A DNA stretch of 64,000 nt from assembly GCF_021249405.1 (NCBI RefSeq), contig NZ_CP089593.1, positions 62,001 to 126,000 on the forward strand. The letters are read 5' to 3'. Below the pieces are notes generated by a model. That model did not search any database. It worked only from the letters and a program-made list of their open reading frames with translations, and was not told the origin of the DNA. This document shows positions 46,528 through 55,394 of the stretch, one piece after another (the first letter of the stretch is position 1; the number at the start of each line of letters is the position of its first letter). The stretch is from Halobacterium zhouii (GTDB lineage: Archaea > Halobacteriota > Halobacteria > Halobacteriales > Halobacteriaceae). A program made the position numbers and the translations under genes.

Positions 46528-46959
46528 TTACGCCGCCTCGTCGAGTTGCCGAACCGTCAGCACCGGCACCGGACACGTCCGGACGACGCGTTCGGCGACA
46601 CTCCCGATGAGAAAGCGATTCTCGCCGTGGCGGCCTCGCGTGCCCGTGGCGACCACATTCGCGTCGACGTCGCGGGCGTACTGCGCGATTTCGGCCGCCG
46701 GTCGCCCCTCTCGAACCGCCGTCTCTACGTCGCCACTGCTGGTGTCCCGAACTGCCGCGACCGCTTCCTCGCCGCGCTCCTCCAGGGCCGTCCGCATGTC
46801 GTCACGGACTTCGTCTGGCGCCCCTTCCACTTCGCTCTCCTCGAGAACGTACAGCGCGTGCACGCTCGCGTCGAAGCGACCCGCGAGGTCGAGGGCCACG
46901 TCCACCGCTCGACCGACGCTCTCCGAGCCGTCGGTCGCGATGACAACCGTCTCTATCAT
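46528..46959 (-). CDS. Universal stress protein (ATP-binding type)
   Basis: A 143-residue UspA-family protein: MIETVVIATDGSESVGRAVD, FDASVHALYVLEESE and DANVVATGTRGRHGEN. It continues RFLIGSVAERVVRTCPVPVL, so the G-x2-G-x9-G(S/T) ATP-binding motif is complete. Such proteins bind ATP and modulate stress responses. It is divergent from a second Usp-like gene (47079) across a 120-bp promoter region, and a third lies at 48069-48437. Confidence 0.92.
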   Translation of the reverse strand: MIETVVIATDGSESVGRAVDVALDLAGRFDASVHALYVLEESEVEGAPDEVRDDMRTALEERGEEAVAAVRDTSSGDVETAVREGRPAAEIAQYARDVDANVVATGTRGRHGENRFLIGSVAERVVRTCPVPVLTVRQLDEAA

Positions 46960-47078
46960 AGTCGATGGTTCCGCGGCCGCGACCTTAAACCCCGCCTGCG
47001 TGGTTCGGAACGGGTGCGTGGCCTCGCTTCGCTCGGCTACGCGGAGCGCTTTAGTAGCCCGGACGCGCAGCCCTGAGT

Positions 47079-47522
47079 ATGCCCCTCGAAGTGGACACCG
47101 TCCTCGTGCCCGTGGACGGCACGGAGGCGTCCGTCTCGGCCACCGAGTACGCCGTCGCCGTCGCAGAGCGCTACGACGCCGCCGTCCACGCGCTGTACGT
47201 TCTCGGAGAGACGGTCGCGCGAGGCATCGACGCGGGCGACGTGGCAGAGGACGACGTCGCCGACGAGACGAGCGCGTTCGTCGCGGACATCGAGGCGCTC
47301 GCGCCCCCGAGCGTCCCCATCGACTCCTCTATCGCGTACGGCTTCTCGACCTCCCGGAAACTCCATCACCCGGGCAGCGTCATCCTGGACGCCGCAGAGG
47401 ACGTCGACGCCGACTTCCTCGTCGTCCCGCGCGAGGGAATGCGCGGGGACGCCGCCGACGTCCTCGAGAAATCCGCCGAGTACGTCCTCCTGTACGCCAG
47501 CCAGCCGGTTCTCTCGGTCTAA
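47079..47522 (+). CDS. Universal stress protein, variant without the ATP motif
   Basis: A 147-residue UspA-fold protein: VDTVLVPVDGTEASVSATEY, YDAAVHALYVLGE and DADFLVVPREGMRGDAADVL. The usual G-x2-G-x9-G(S/T) motif is replaced by GMRGDAADVLEKSAEYV, which lacks the last glycine. It may therefore not bind ATP. Its stop overlaps the stop of the convergent acetyltransferase gene. Confidence 0.85.
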   Translation: MPLEVDTVLVPVDGTEASVSATEYAVAVAERYDAAVHALYVLGETVARGIDAGDVAEDDVADETSAFVADIEALAPPSVPIDSSIAYGFSTSRKLHHPGSVILDAAEDVDADFLVVPREGMRGDAADVLEKSAEYVLLYASQPVLSV

Positions 47523-48067
47523 TCGGCGTCGTTCGCGGACTCGTTCAGCCGCACCGCCATCTCCAGTTCGAAGCTCTCGGCGGCCACCGTCTCGAACCCC
47601 ATCTTCTCGTACAGCGCGACCGCCGCCCGGTTCCACCGCTCGACCGTAAGCCACACCAGTTCGACGCCGTCGGTCTGCCCCGCGCCCAGCAGCGCCTCGA
47701 TGAGTTCCGTGCCGATGCCCGCGCCCTGGTAGTCCTGGTGGACGAAGATGGCGAGTTCGTACGCCGCTCCGCCGTCCGGTACGAGCGTCGCGTGCCCGAC
47801 CGTCCGGTCGCCGTGCCACGCCACCACGTTGTATCCGTCACCTTCGAGGAGTTTCTCCAGCCACTCGCGCACGCGCTCCTCGCCAACCGGCGGCACGCCC
47901 TGCGCGCGGTCAGCCGGGTCGAAGTCGTCGTACATCGCCACGACCGGGTCGAAGTCGCTGTCTGCGAGGTCCCGGATCTCGATGGCGCGGCCATCCCCGT
48001 CCTCGAACGACCGCGGCGGCGGGTCGAAGGGCCTCGTCGGCTCGTCCGGATAGATGCGCTCGTTCAT
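47519..48067 (-). CDS. GNAT family N-acetyltransferase
   Basis: Transfers an acetyl group from acetyl-CoA to an amine. 182 residues. The GNAT fold starts at AIEIRDLADSDFDPVVAMYD (about 28). Motif A, which binds CoA pyrophosphate, is LAIFVHQDYQGAGIGTELIE, and motif B is RAAVALYEKMGFETV. The first 27 residues are a Pro/Asp-rich extension. It starts 1 nt downstream of the stop of the third Usp gene, so the two form an operon. The substrate is unknown. Confidence 0.88.
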   Translation of the reverse strand: MNERIYPDEPTRPFDPPPRSFEDGDGRAIEIRDLADSDFDPVVAMYDDFDPADRAQGVPPVGEERVREWLEKLLEGDGYNVVAWHGDRTVGHATLVPDGGAAYELAIFVHQDYQGAGIGTELIEALLGAGQTDGVELVWLTVERWNRAAVALYEKMGFETVAAESFELEMAVRLNESANDAD

Positions 48068-48068
48068 G

Positions 48069-48437
48069 TCAACGGGCCAGTGTCACCGTCACCTGGGAGT
48101 TCACGATGACGAACTCGGCGATGTGGCCCAGGCGGATCTTCCCCATCGGACTGCGCTCGCCACCGCCGAGCACGATCTGCTCGAACCCCTCGCTCTCCGC
48201 GAGTTCGACGATGCTACTCCCGGGGTCGCCCGAGAGTCGTCTGACGTCGACCGGGAGTCCGGCGTTCTCGAGTTCCTCGCGGGCCGCCGCGACGACGTCC
48301 TCGGGGTCGCGGTCGCTCTCCGGGTTCTCCACGACCGCCACCGTCAACTCGTCGCCAGCCTCGACCGCCCGCGAGACGGTCTTCTCGAGGGCGGAGATGG
48401 AGTCCTCGGTGCCCCCGATGCCCAGCAGTACCTTCAT
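48069..48437 (-). CDS. Universal-stress-protein-like protein
   Basis: A 122-residue UspA-fold protein: MKVLLGIGGTEDSISALEKT, ELTVAVVENPESDRDPEDVV and EQIVLGGGERSPMGKIRLGH followed by IAEFVIVNS. The glycine motif is a variant (GGERSPMGKIRLGHIAE). It is translated just before the GNAT gene, one base apart. The start ATG 48437 is chosen; a longer frame upstream is non-homologous. Confidence 0.82.
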   Translation of the reverse strand: MKVLLGIGGTEDSISALEKTVSRAVEAGDELTVAVVENPESDRDPEDVVAAAREELENAGLPVDVRRLSGDPGSSIVELAESEGFEQIVLGGGERSPMGKIRLGHIAEFVIVNSQVTVTLAR

Positions 48438-48555
48438 GCGCGGACTGTGGCTTGCTCCCGGCAAAAGCGTTCGGCTGTTGGTTCTGAACGCCGGCCGGCG
48501 GAACGGCCCAGCAACGCTTTTTGTCGTCACTCGCGTTACACGATACAGTGTCACG

Positions 48556-48990
48556 ATGGCGACGCCACCGACGACAGACGCCCCGTTGATCCGCGCTCAC
48601 GTCTTCCTGTACCCGCTCGGCGTCTGGGTGCTGATGGCGGTCGTTGCGGTTCTGAACGGCGCGTTCCGGGAGACGTTCCTCGTTCCGAACCTCGGCGAGT
48701 ACGCCGGCCACGTCATCAGCACCGCGCTCCTCGTCACCGCGATTCTGGTCATCTCGGCCCTCTACTTCGCCACCACCGCCACCGAGTACACGCGGATAGA
48801 ACTGCTGCTCGTCGGCGTCCTCTGGACGGTGCTGACGGTGAGATTCGAGTTTCTCGTCGGCTACGCCGAGGGGACGCCCGTCTCGGTGACCCTCGGCCAG
48901 TACGACGTCCTGGCGGGACAGGTCTGGATAGCCGTCCCGCTCACGCTCCTGTTCGCGCCGCTCCTCTTCGGGTCGTGGCTGGCCAACTGA
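48556..48990 (+). CDS. Four-helix membrane protein of unknown function
   Basis: A 144-residue protein with about four hydrophobic helices: AHVFLYPLGVWVLMAVVAVL, HVISTALLVTAILVISALYF, IELLLVGVLWTVLTVRFEFL and QVWIAVPLTLLFAPLLFGSW. The ATG at 48556 is the first plausible start after the divergent Usp promoter. No transporter or enzyme motif is visible. It ends directly at a hairpin repeat. Confidence 0.65.
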   Translation: MATPPTTDAPLIRAHVFLYPLGVWVLMAVVAVLNGAFRETFLVPNLGEYAGHVISTALLVTAILVISALYFATTATEYTRIELLLVGVLWTVLTVRFEFLVGYAEGTPVSVTLGQYDVLAGQVWIAVPLTLLFAPLLFGSWLAN

Positions 48991-49140
48991 GTGGTTCCTC
49001 TGCGGTCGCTCCGAACCACGCAGCTCACGGGCTCCCTTCGGTCGCCGTTCGCCATAACGAGGGTTCTCACTACGTTCGAACCCTCGCGGTGCTCGCGGGT
49101 CGTTCCTCCCCGCTCGCTTGTTCGGAGACTCCTCGTTTCA
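48991..49140. repeat. Intergenic hairpin repeat (GTGGTTC family)
   Basis: GTGGTTC 48991-48997 pairs with GAACCAC 49013-49019, and CGAGGGTTC 49058-49066 pairs with GAACCCTCG 49078-49086. A further foldback GGAGACTCC...GGAGTCTCC lies around 49124-49150. It shares CGTTCGCCATAAC with the element at 1343-1530. Confidence 0.75.
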
Positions 49141-49193
49141 CTCGGAGTCTCCCACCCAACACGCTTTTGCGAACCCACCGGTAACCCACGCCC

Positions 49194-49820
49194 ATGCCCG
49201 AACACGACGCGCCGCGCCCGTCACCCGACGACTGGGACCTCTCGCCGGCCGTCCGCCCGCTCGAGGAACCCGACCCCGAACCCGAGCGGAACGTCCCGCA
49301 GGACGTCCGCGAGTACAACCGCTTCTCGAAGATGGACGGCGCGCAGTACGAGCGCGTGAACGAGTTTATGCGCGACCGTACGTACATCACTGCTCGCGAG
49401 TGGGCGATAGCGCGTCTCTGCGCTGACTTCCGCACGGAGACCGGCGTCGAGATGACGAAGATCGGGGAGAACCTCCCCGAACTCATCCCGTTCATGACGG
49501 GGTCGTACAGCCCCCAGGCGGTCAACCAGGCCCGGTCGGCGTTCGAGGAGAAGGTCCGGATGGCGGGCGCCACGTTCCTCTACGGCGCGATGTGCGATTT
49601 CTTCACCGCTGACGAACTCGACGACCTGATGTACGAGGTGACGGAGGTCGCGAAGTTCCTCCTCGAAGTGGAGGGCGTCGACCTCGCCGTCGAGGAGGAA
49701 CTCGACGCCGAGGAGCGCATCTCCTCGGTGATGCGGGACGTGCGGCAGGCCAGCGACGAACTCCGACACGACCACGCGGAGTGCCCGAACTGCGGGCACG
49801 AACTGACCGCCGAGGACTAG
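49194..49820 (+). CDS. DUF5806-like conserved haloarchaeal protein
   Basis: A 208-residue protein (family number recalled as DUF5806). The N-terminus is Pro/Asp-rich. The conserved helical core is VREYNRFSKMDGAQYERVNE, TYITAREWAIARLCADFRTE, and ENLPELIPFMTGSYSPQAVN. It ends with a Cys-X2-Cys knuckle, HAECPNCGHELTAED, that could bind zinc. REWAIARLCADFR and the downstream repeated YSPQAVNQAR look like a helix-turn-helix, so DNA binding is a possibility. Function unproven. It is convergent with the next gene. Confidence 0.75.
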   Translation: MPEHDAPRPSPDDWDLSPAVRPLEEPDPEPERNVPQDVREYNRFSKMDGAQYERVNEFMRDRTYITAREWAIARLCADFRTETGVEMTKIGENLPELIPFMTGSYSPQAVNQARSAFEEKVRMAGATFLYGAMCDFFTADELDDLMYEVTEVAKFLLEVEGVDLAVEEELDAEERISSVMRDVRQASDELRHDHAECPNCGHELTAED

Positions 49821-50317
49821 TTCTCCTCGGGCAGGAACAGCGACGGGTCGTCGTGCGTGAACGTGAAGATGCGGCGGTCGTCGAGCGGACGGACGTGCGT
49901 GCGGACCTCGCCTTCTTCCTGTATCATCTCCACGAAGTCCTCGTGTTCGCCGGGCGCGTAGTAGACGGGGAACAGCAGCGCCGTCTCGGTGGAGTCGTCC
50001 TCGAGTGCGACCACGGCGTAGACGGTGCCCGAGGGGTTCGCCCGGAACACGTTCGCGCTGTCGAAGCCGTCGCCGGCGTCGACGGCCTCGGAGAGGGGGT
50101 CGAACTCGTTGTCGGGCGCGAGCAACTCGAAGCCCGTGCGCTCTACGTCGCCGGCGCGAACCTGCACGTCGCCGGGGTGAATCTCGAGTGCGTCCCAGCC
50201 CTTCTCGCGGTACTCGTCGGCGGTCGCGGCCATGTCCTCGACGACCTGCTCCCAGTACGGCATCGCGGCGTCGGCGGGGTTCGCGGGGTCGCCACGCGGC
50301 CCTTGTTCGTTCGGCAT
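49817..50317 (-). CDS. DUF7529-like conserved haloarchaeal protein
   Basis: A 166-residue acidic protein. AAMPYWEQVVEDMAATADEY and KGWDALEIHPGDVQVRAG match a haloarchaeal family that I recall as DUF7529, followed by a beta-rich half (GTVYAVVALEDDSTETALLF, VYYAPGEHEDFVEM). There are no catalytic or metal motifs. Its stop overlaps the stop of the DUF5806-like gene by 4 bp. The ATG at 50317 is preferred to the further upstream frame. Confidence 0.72.
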   Translation of the reverse strand: MPNEQGPRGDPANPADAAMPYWEQVVEDMAATADEYREKGWDALEIHPGDVQVRAGDVERTGFELLAPDNEFDPLSEAVDAGDGFDSANVFRANPSGTVYAVVALEDDSTETALLFPVYYAPGEHEDFVEMIQEEGEVRTHVRPLDDRRIFTFTHDDPSLFLPEEN

Positions 50318-50528
50318 GGTTGGCGAAGAGGTTGCCACGCGCAAAAGGGTTCCTCTCCGTGTCATCCCGTAACTCGGTTCAGTACAGTAATCCTCTCCGT
50401 GTCATTCGGCGGCCCGACCCAGTCGCCGCGTGGCACCCTCTCCTGTGGCGGAACTGACCCGTTTCGACGCGCGCCAGCCCGGTCTGCGTCGGAAGGTATT
50501 TGTCCTCTGTGTCCACCAACGTTTGATA

Positions 50529-53474
50529 ATGACTGACTTGCTGTCCCTGTCTGATCTCCGGACGCAGTTCGACACGGAGCGCGGCGCGGTGAAGGCCGTC
50601 GACGGCGTCGACCTCGACATCCAGGAGGGCGAGACCGTAGGGCTCGTCGGCGAGAGCGGGTCCGGGAAGAGCGTCACCGCGCTCTCCTCGATGCAGTTGG
50701 TCGACGACCCGGGCGAAGTCGTCGGCGGGCGCGTCACGTTCCGGGACGACGAGGTAGCGGCGAAACTGCTCGCGAAGTTCGACGACGCACGCATCTCCTA
50801 CCCCTTCGAACTCGTCGACGCGTGCCGCGAGATCGCCGTCGACCTGCGGGACGACGACCCCTCGGGGGCGGCGGCGAGCGAACTTCGGGGCATCACCGCA
50901 GACCTCGCGGACCACGAGGACCCCGGTGGACTCGCGCCGGAACTCGAGGCGCTCGCGGACCGCCTCGACGCCCTCGAGAGCGACGAAACGGCGGTCGCGG
51001 AAGACGGCGGCACCGCGGCCACGGCCGAGGACGCTGGTGCCGACGGCGAACCCGGAGCAGAGCCGGCTGACACCGATGAATTGACCGGGGACTCCGAGTA
51101 CGCCGTTGGCGACGACCTCGATGCAGCGCTCGACGACGCCGTCGACGGATTCGTCTACGTCGAGGACGCCAGCCTCGACCCCGCGCCCGACAGCGACGTC
51201 GACGCCGACGCGGACCCGTGGGCAGTTCTCGCGGACCGCGACGACGGCCACGAGCACGTCCGTCTCCACGGGTCCGCCGTGGACTTCACAGCGGCGCCAG
51301 AGTCCGCGATGCGAGAGATCCGCGGCGGGGAGATGAGTATGATCTTCCAGGACCCGATGACGTCGCTGAACCCCGCGATGACCGTCGGCGAGCAGGTCGC
51401 CGAGAGCCTGCAACTCCACCGGTACGACGAGAAGGCCGACGACACCTGGCTGAACGCCATCCGCGAGGTCATCTCGAGTGGCGACGTCGAGGGCGAGGTC
51501 TTAGAGGACGTCGTCGACGTACTCGACGCGGTCGGCATCCCGGAGCCCGAGAGCCGCCTCGAGGACTACCCCCACGAGTTCTCCGGCGGGATGCGCCAGC
51601 GCGTGCTCATCGCCATCGCGCTCGCGTGCCGTCCACAGCTGCTCATCGCGGACGAACCGACGACGGCGCTCGACGTCACCATCCAGGCCCAGATTCTCGA
51701 CCTCATCAACGACCTCCAGGACGAGTTCGGGATGTCCGTGCTGTTCATCACGCACGACCTCGGCGTCATCGCGGAGACCTGTGACCGCGTCGCCGTGATG
51801 TACGCCGGCGAGATCGTCGAGGAGGGGCCGGTCGAGGAGATCTTCCACAACCCGAGTCACCCGTACACGTACACGCTCCTCGAGTCCATTCCGCGCGAGG
51901 ACACCGACCGCCTCCAGCCCATCGAGGGCAACGTCCCCGACCTCATCGACCTGCCCGAGGGGTGTCACTTCGCGCCGCGGTGTCCGTGGGCGATGCCTGA
52001 GTGCACGGAGGGCGAGATCCCGTACCTCCAGCACGGCGGCCCGGACACGGACCACCGCTCGAAGTGCGTCATGGAGGAGTTCGACGAGTCCTCGTACGGT
52101 GCCGACGAGGCGGGCGTCGAGGTCGAGTCGAAGTCGTTCACGGGGGAGCCGTTGCTGGCGGTCGACGACCTCCACAAGTACTTCTCGCGCGCCGAGGGCT
52201 GGCTCGACGAGTGGCTCTCGGACGAGCCACAGACCGTGAAGGCCGTCGACGGCGTCTCCATGGACGTCTACGAGGGCGAGACCCTGGGGTTGGTCGGTGA
52301 ATCCGGCTGTGGGAAGTCCACGACCGGCCGGACCATTCTTCGGTTGCTCGAACCCACGGACGGTCGCGTGGTGTACTCGGGCGAGGACCTGGGCGGACTC
52401 GACAGCGACGAACTCCGCGGAAAGCGCCGCGACATGCAGATGATCTTCCAGGACCCGATGTCCTCCCTGGACCCCCGCCAGACCGTCGGGCAGACCATCA
52501 AGGAGCCCCTGGAGATACACGACCTCCCCGAGGACGTCGGCGACCAGTCGACGGCGAAGGCGCGCCGGGAGCGCGTGTTCGAGTTGATGGACGCGGTCGG
52601 CCTGGAGCGCGGTCAGTACGACCGCTACCCCCACGAGATGTCGGGCGGTCAGCGCCAGCGCGTCGGTATCGCCCGCGCGCTCGCTGTCGACCCCGACTTC
52701 ATCGTCGCCGACGAACCCGTGAGCGCACTCGACGTGAGCGTGCAGGCCCAGATCTTGAACCTCATGGAGGACCTCCAGGAGGAGTTCGGGCTGACGTACC
52801 TGTTCATCGCCCACGACCTCTCGGTCGTCCGCCACATCTGTGACCGCGTCGCCGTGATGTACCTCGGGAAGGTCGTGGAGACGGCGCCCACGCGCCAGTT
52901 GTTCGACGACCCGAAGCACCCGTACACGCAGGCGTTGCTCTCCTCGATTCCGGAACCCGACCCGCACGCGGACACGGACGACCGCATCATCCTGGAGGGC
53001 GACGTGCCGAGCCCCATCGACCCGCCGTCCGGGTGTCGGTTCCGGACGCGCTGCCCGGAGGTCATCCCGCCCGAGGACCTCGACGTCGACCAGGACGTGT
53101 TCCGGGAAGTGATGGACTTCCGGGAGACCGTAGACGACCGCGGGATACCCCTCGAGGCGGTGTGGGAGGACGCCGCCGAGCAGTCACCCGGGGGCGGGAC
53201 GGGGACACCGGAGACGCCCGCTGACGGCGGCCGGGACGCCAGCCGGGGGGCGTTCGTGGACGCGATGTGGGAACGCGAGTTCGACACCGAGCCGAGCGGC
53301 GAGGTGCGTGCCACCGTCGAGGAGGCCTTCGACGCGCTGGCGACCGAGGACTGGGAGGCCGCGGCGGACGTCCTCCGCGAGCGCTTCGAGAGTCCCTGCG
53401 AGCGCGTCGAACCGCCTCTCGAGGGCGGTGAGCAGTCGGTCGCGTGTCACCTCTACGACTCGGACGTCGCTTGA
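50529..53474 (+). CDS. Dipeptide/oligopeptide ABC transporter, fused double ATPase (DppD-DppF)
   Basis: A 981-residue protein that joins two OppD/OppF-type ATPases. First domain: Walker A GESGSGKS (41-48), Q-loop [20 protein letters not shown] (about 270), signature [16 protein letters not shown] (about 350), Walker [14 protein letters not shown], and the oligopeptide C-terminal cysteines CHFAPRCPW. Second domain: GESGCGKST (about 590), [30 protein letters not shown] (about 703), [13 protein letters not shown] and [10 protein letters not shown]. About 190 acidic, poorly conserved residues are inserted between Walker A and the Q-loop of domain 1. An extra 80-residue domain follows at the C-terminus. 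It is the first gene of the operon with the binding protein and permeases. ATG 50529 follows a TATA-like GGTATTTGTCC. Confidence 0.92.
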   Translation: MTDLLSLSDLRTQFDTERGAVKAVDGVDLDIQEGETVGLVGESGSGKSVTALSSMQLVDDPGEVVGGRVTFRDDEVAAKLLAKFDDARISYPFELVDACREIAVDLRDDDPSGAAASELRGITADLADHEDPGGLAPELEALADRLDALESDETAVAEDGGTAATAEDAGADGEPGAEPADTDELTGDSEYAVGDDLDAALDDAVDGFVYVEDASLDPAPDSDVDADADPWAVLADRDDGHEHVRLHGSAVDFTAAPESAMREIRGGEMSMIFQDPMTSLNPAMTVGEQVAESLQLHRYDEKADDTWLNAIREVISSGDVEGEVLEDVVDVLDAVGIPEPESRLEDYPHEFSGGMRQRVLIAIALACRPQLLIADEPTTALDVTIQAQILDLINDLQDEFGMSVLFITHDLGVIAETCDRVAVMYAGEIVEEGPVEEIFHNPSHPYTYTLLESIPREDTDRLQPIEGNVPDLIDLPEGCHFAPRCPWAMPECTEGEIPYLQHGGPDTDHRSKCVMEEFDESSYGADEAGVEVESKSFTGEPLLAVDDLHKYFSRAEGWLDEWLSDEPQTVKAVDGVSMDVYEGETLGLVGESGCGKSTTGRTILRLLEPTDGRVVYSGEDLGGLDSDELRGKRRDMQMIFQDPMSSLDPRQTVGQTIKEPLEIHDLPEDVGDQSTAKARRERVFELMDAVGLERGQYDRYPHEMSGGQRQRVGIARALAVDPDFIVADEPVSALDVSVQAQILNLMEDLQEEFGLTYLFIAHDLSVVRHICDRVAVMYLGKVVETAPTRQLFDDPKHPYTQALLSSIPEPDPHADTDDRIILEGDVPSPIDPPSGCRFRTRCPEVIPPEDLDVDQDVFREVMDFRETVDDRGIPLEAVWEDAAEQSPGGGTGTPETPADGGRDASRGAFVDAMWEREFDTEPSGEVRATVEEAFDALATEDWEAAADVLRERFESPCERVEPPLEGGEQSVACHLYDSDVA

Positions 53475-53536
53475 CGCCCCGGCCGGAGACACCCTTCCCC
53501 TTTCTTTCTTGCATATCGTCGCAGTCTTTCACCGTC

Positions 53537-53545
53537 ATCCTTAAG
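53537..53545 (+). promoter_or_regulatory. TATA-like box of the peptide-binding protein gene
   Basis: The TCCTTAAGA region is about 29 nt upstream of the ATG at 53570. It gives the highly expressed binding protein its own transcript in addition to read-through from the ATPase gene. Confidence 0.5.
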
Positions 53546-53569
53546 AGGTGGAGGCAGTCATACGAAACC

Positions 53570-55237
53570 ATGGCAAGCGATAACGTAAGCCGGCGCAGCT
53601 TCCTGAAAGCCGCGGGGACCGCTGCTGTCGCAGCGACCTCGACTGCCGGATGTACCGGTCTCACCGGTGGCGGGGGCGGCGGCACCCTCGTCTACTCGCG
53701 TGGCGACCACCCGACGAACTACGACCCCCAGCAGACCACCAGCGGGGAAGTGGCGAAGGTCACGAACCAGGTGTTCGACACCACCATCGACTTCAAACCT
53801 GGCACCGGCGGCGAACTCACCGACGGGCTCGCCAAGGAGTGGAGTCTCGACGGGAAGACTGTCACGCTCACGCTCAAGGAGGGCGTGACGTTCCACGGCG
53901 GCAAGGAACTCACGTCCGCGGACGTCCGCGCGACCATCCGCCGATTCATCGACAAGGAGTACGAGTTCTTCCTCGGCAAGAAGCGCTCGGGCTACTCCTC
54001 GGTCACCTTCGGTGACTGGGTCGACAACATCGAGGAGACCAGCAAGTACGAGGTCACCATCAACCTCAGCCAGAAGTACGCGCCGTTCCTCCGGAACCTC
54101 GCGATGTTCGCCTCGGCCATCCTCTCGAAGGAGCAAATCGAGAGCCTGGGTCCGGGCGCGGAAGCCCAGGCCAAACTCGGAGAGGACCCGAAGGGCACCG
54201 GCCCGTTCGTCTTCGAGGAACTCGACAACGCCAACGAGAAGATCCGCTTCAGCGCGTACGGCGACTACTGGGGCGAGGGACCGCAGGTCGACTCCCTCAT
54301 CATCAAGACCATCAAGAAGAACTCGACGCGCGCCTCCGACCTCATCAGCGGGTCCAGTCACATCACGGACAACCTCGGCGCTGAGACCATCAAGCAGGTC
54401 CAGAACAGCGACTCGGCGTCCATCAAGAAGAAGGACGGCATCAACGTCGGTTACATGGCGTTCAACCAGTCCCGGAAGGAGGCGTTCCGCAAACCGAAGG
54501 TCCGCCGGGCAATCAGTTACGGCGTCGACACGAAGGCCATCGTGGAATCCATCTACCAGGGCTTCGCCACGGACGCCGACCAGCCGCTGCCGCCGGACGT
54601 GCTCGGCCACAACGAGGACCTCAGCCCGTACAGCTACGACCCCGAGAAGGCTCAGTCACTCCTCGAGGAGGCAGGCGAGTCGGACCTGGAGTTCGAGCTC
54701 GCGACGTTCTCGAACCCACGCGGGTACAACCCGAGTCCGATCCGGACCGCGAACCAGATCAAGACCAACCTGGAGGACATCGGCATCTCGGTCACCATCA
54801 ATCAGTTCCCCTCGTTCAGCCCGTACATCGACTACACGTACGCGGGCAAGCACGACGCGGCGCTGCTCGGCTGGTACACCGACAACGCCGACCCGGACAA
54901 CTTCCTGTACGTGCTGCTCCACCCCGGAGTCAGCCCCGACCAGGTGCCGTCCGGCCAGAACTACGTGAGCTGGGAGAACAAGGGCAACGCGTCGAACATC
55001 ACCTCGTGGGCGAACACGGACTACATGAACCTGGTCACCCAGGGGCAGAAAACGTACGAGAAGTCCGAGCGCGAGTCCATCTACAAGCAAGCGACGAAGA
55101 TGGCTCACGATCAGGCGCCCTGGGTGTTCATCGACTACGCCCAGCTCGTGCGCGGCGTCCACCAGTCGGTCCAGGAGGACACGTTCACGGTGAGCTCGGT
55201 CGGTGGTCCGTACCTCGAGCTCGTCAGCCTGAACTGA
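53570..55237 (+). CDS. Dipeptide/oligopeptide ABC transporter substrate-binding lipoprotein
   Basis: Extracellular solute-binding protein of family 5 (DppA/OppA). 555 residues. The Tat signal SRRSFLKAAGTAAVAATSTA ends in the lipobox TAGC, so it is lipid-anchored outside. The mature domain follows a Gly-rich linker: LVYSRGDHPTNYDPQQTTSG, then GLAKEWSLDGKTVTLTLKEG and VTFHGGKELTSADVRATIRR, hallmarks of the family. It lies between the fused ATPase and the DppB/DppC permeases. Whether the ligand is a peptide or another solute such as a sugar oligomer cannot be told. An imperfect tandem repeat follows the stop codon. Confidence 0.92.
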   Translation: MASDNVSRRSFLKAAGTAAVAATSTAGCTGLTGGGGGGTLVYSRGDHPTNYDPQQTTSGEVAKVTNQVFDTTIDFKPGTGGELTDGLAKEWSLDGKTVTLTLKEGVTFHGGKELTSADVRATIRRFIDKEYEFFLGKKRSGYSSVTFGDWVDNIEETSKYEVTINLSQKYAPFLRNLAMFASAILSKEQIESLGPGAEAQAKLGEDPKGTGPFVFEELDNANEKIRFSAYGDYWGEGPQVDSLIIKTIKKNSTRASDLISGSSHITDNLGAETIKQVQNSDSASIKKKDGINVGYMAFNQSRKEAFRKPKVRRAISYGVDTKAIVESIYQGFATDADQPLPPDVLGHNEDLSPYSYDPEKAQSLLEEAGESDLEFELATFSNPRGYNPSPIRTANQIKTNLEDIGISVTINQFPSFSPYIDYTYAGKHDAALLGWYTDNADPDNFLYVLLHPGVSPDQVPSGQNYVSWENKGNASNITSWANTDYMNLVTQGQKTYEKSERESIYKQATKMAHDQAPWVFIDYAQLVRGVHQSVQEDTFTVSSVGGPYLELVSLN

Positions 55238-55360
55238 CGCGAACCACCGGGGCACTCCTCGCCTCGAACTGACACGATTCCCGGGGCCATTCCCCGCCCC
55301 GAGCTGACACGAACCCCCGGGCACTCGTCGGCCCGAACTGACACGAGTCGCGGGGTTTTT
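55229..55360. repeat. Imperfect tandem repeat between the binding protein and dppB
   Basis: About four degenerate units of roughly 35-46 bp, each starting GAACTGACACGA (or a variant) and continuing with a C/G-rich CCCCGGGGCACTC part. The first unit includes the last codons and stop of the binding protein gene (AACTGACGCGAACC). Each unit can form a GGGG/CCCC foldback, so together they may reduce transcript read-through into the permeases or stabilise the upstream mRNA 3' end. Confidence 0.7.
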
Positions 55361-55394
55361 GAACACGCGGTCGAATTGATAGCCAACCTCTCTC

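Noticed and set aside
45956..48109. 717-codon plus-strand ORF across the Usp/GNAT region
   Set aside because: It overlaps four well-supported genes and is Arg/Ser/Thr-rich without recognisable domains, so it is a shadow frame.
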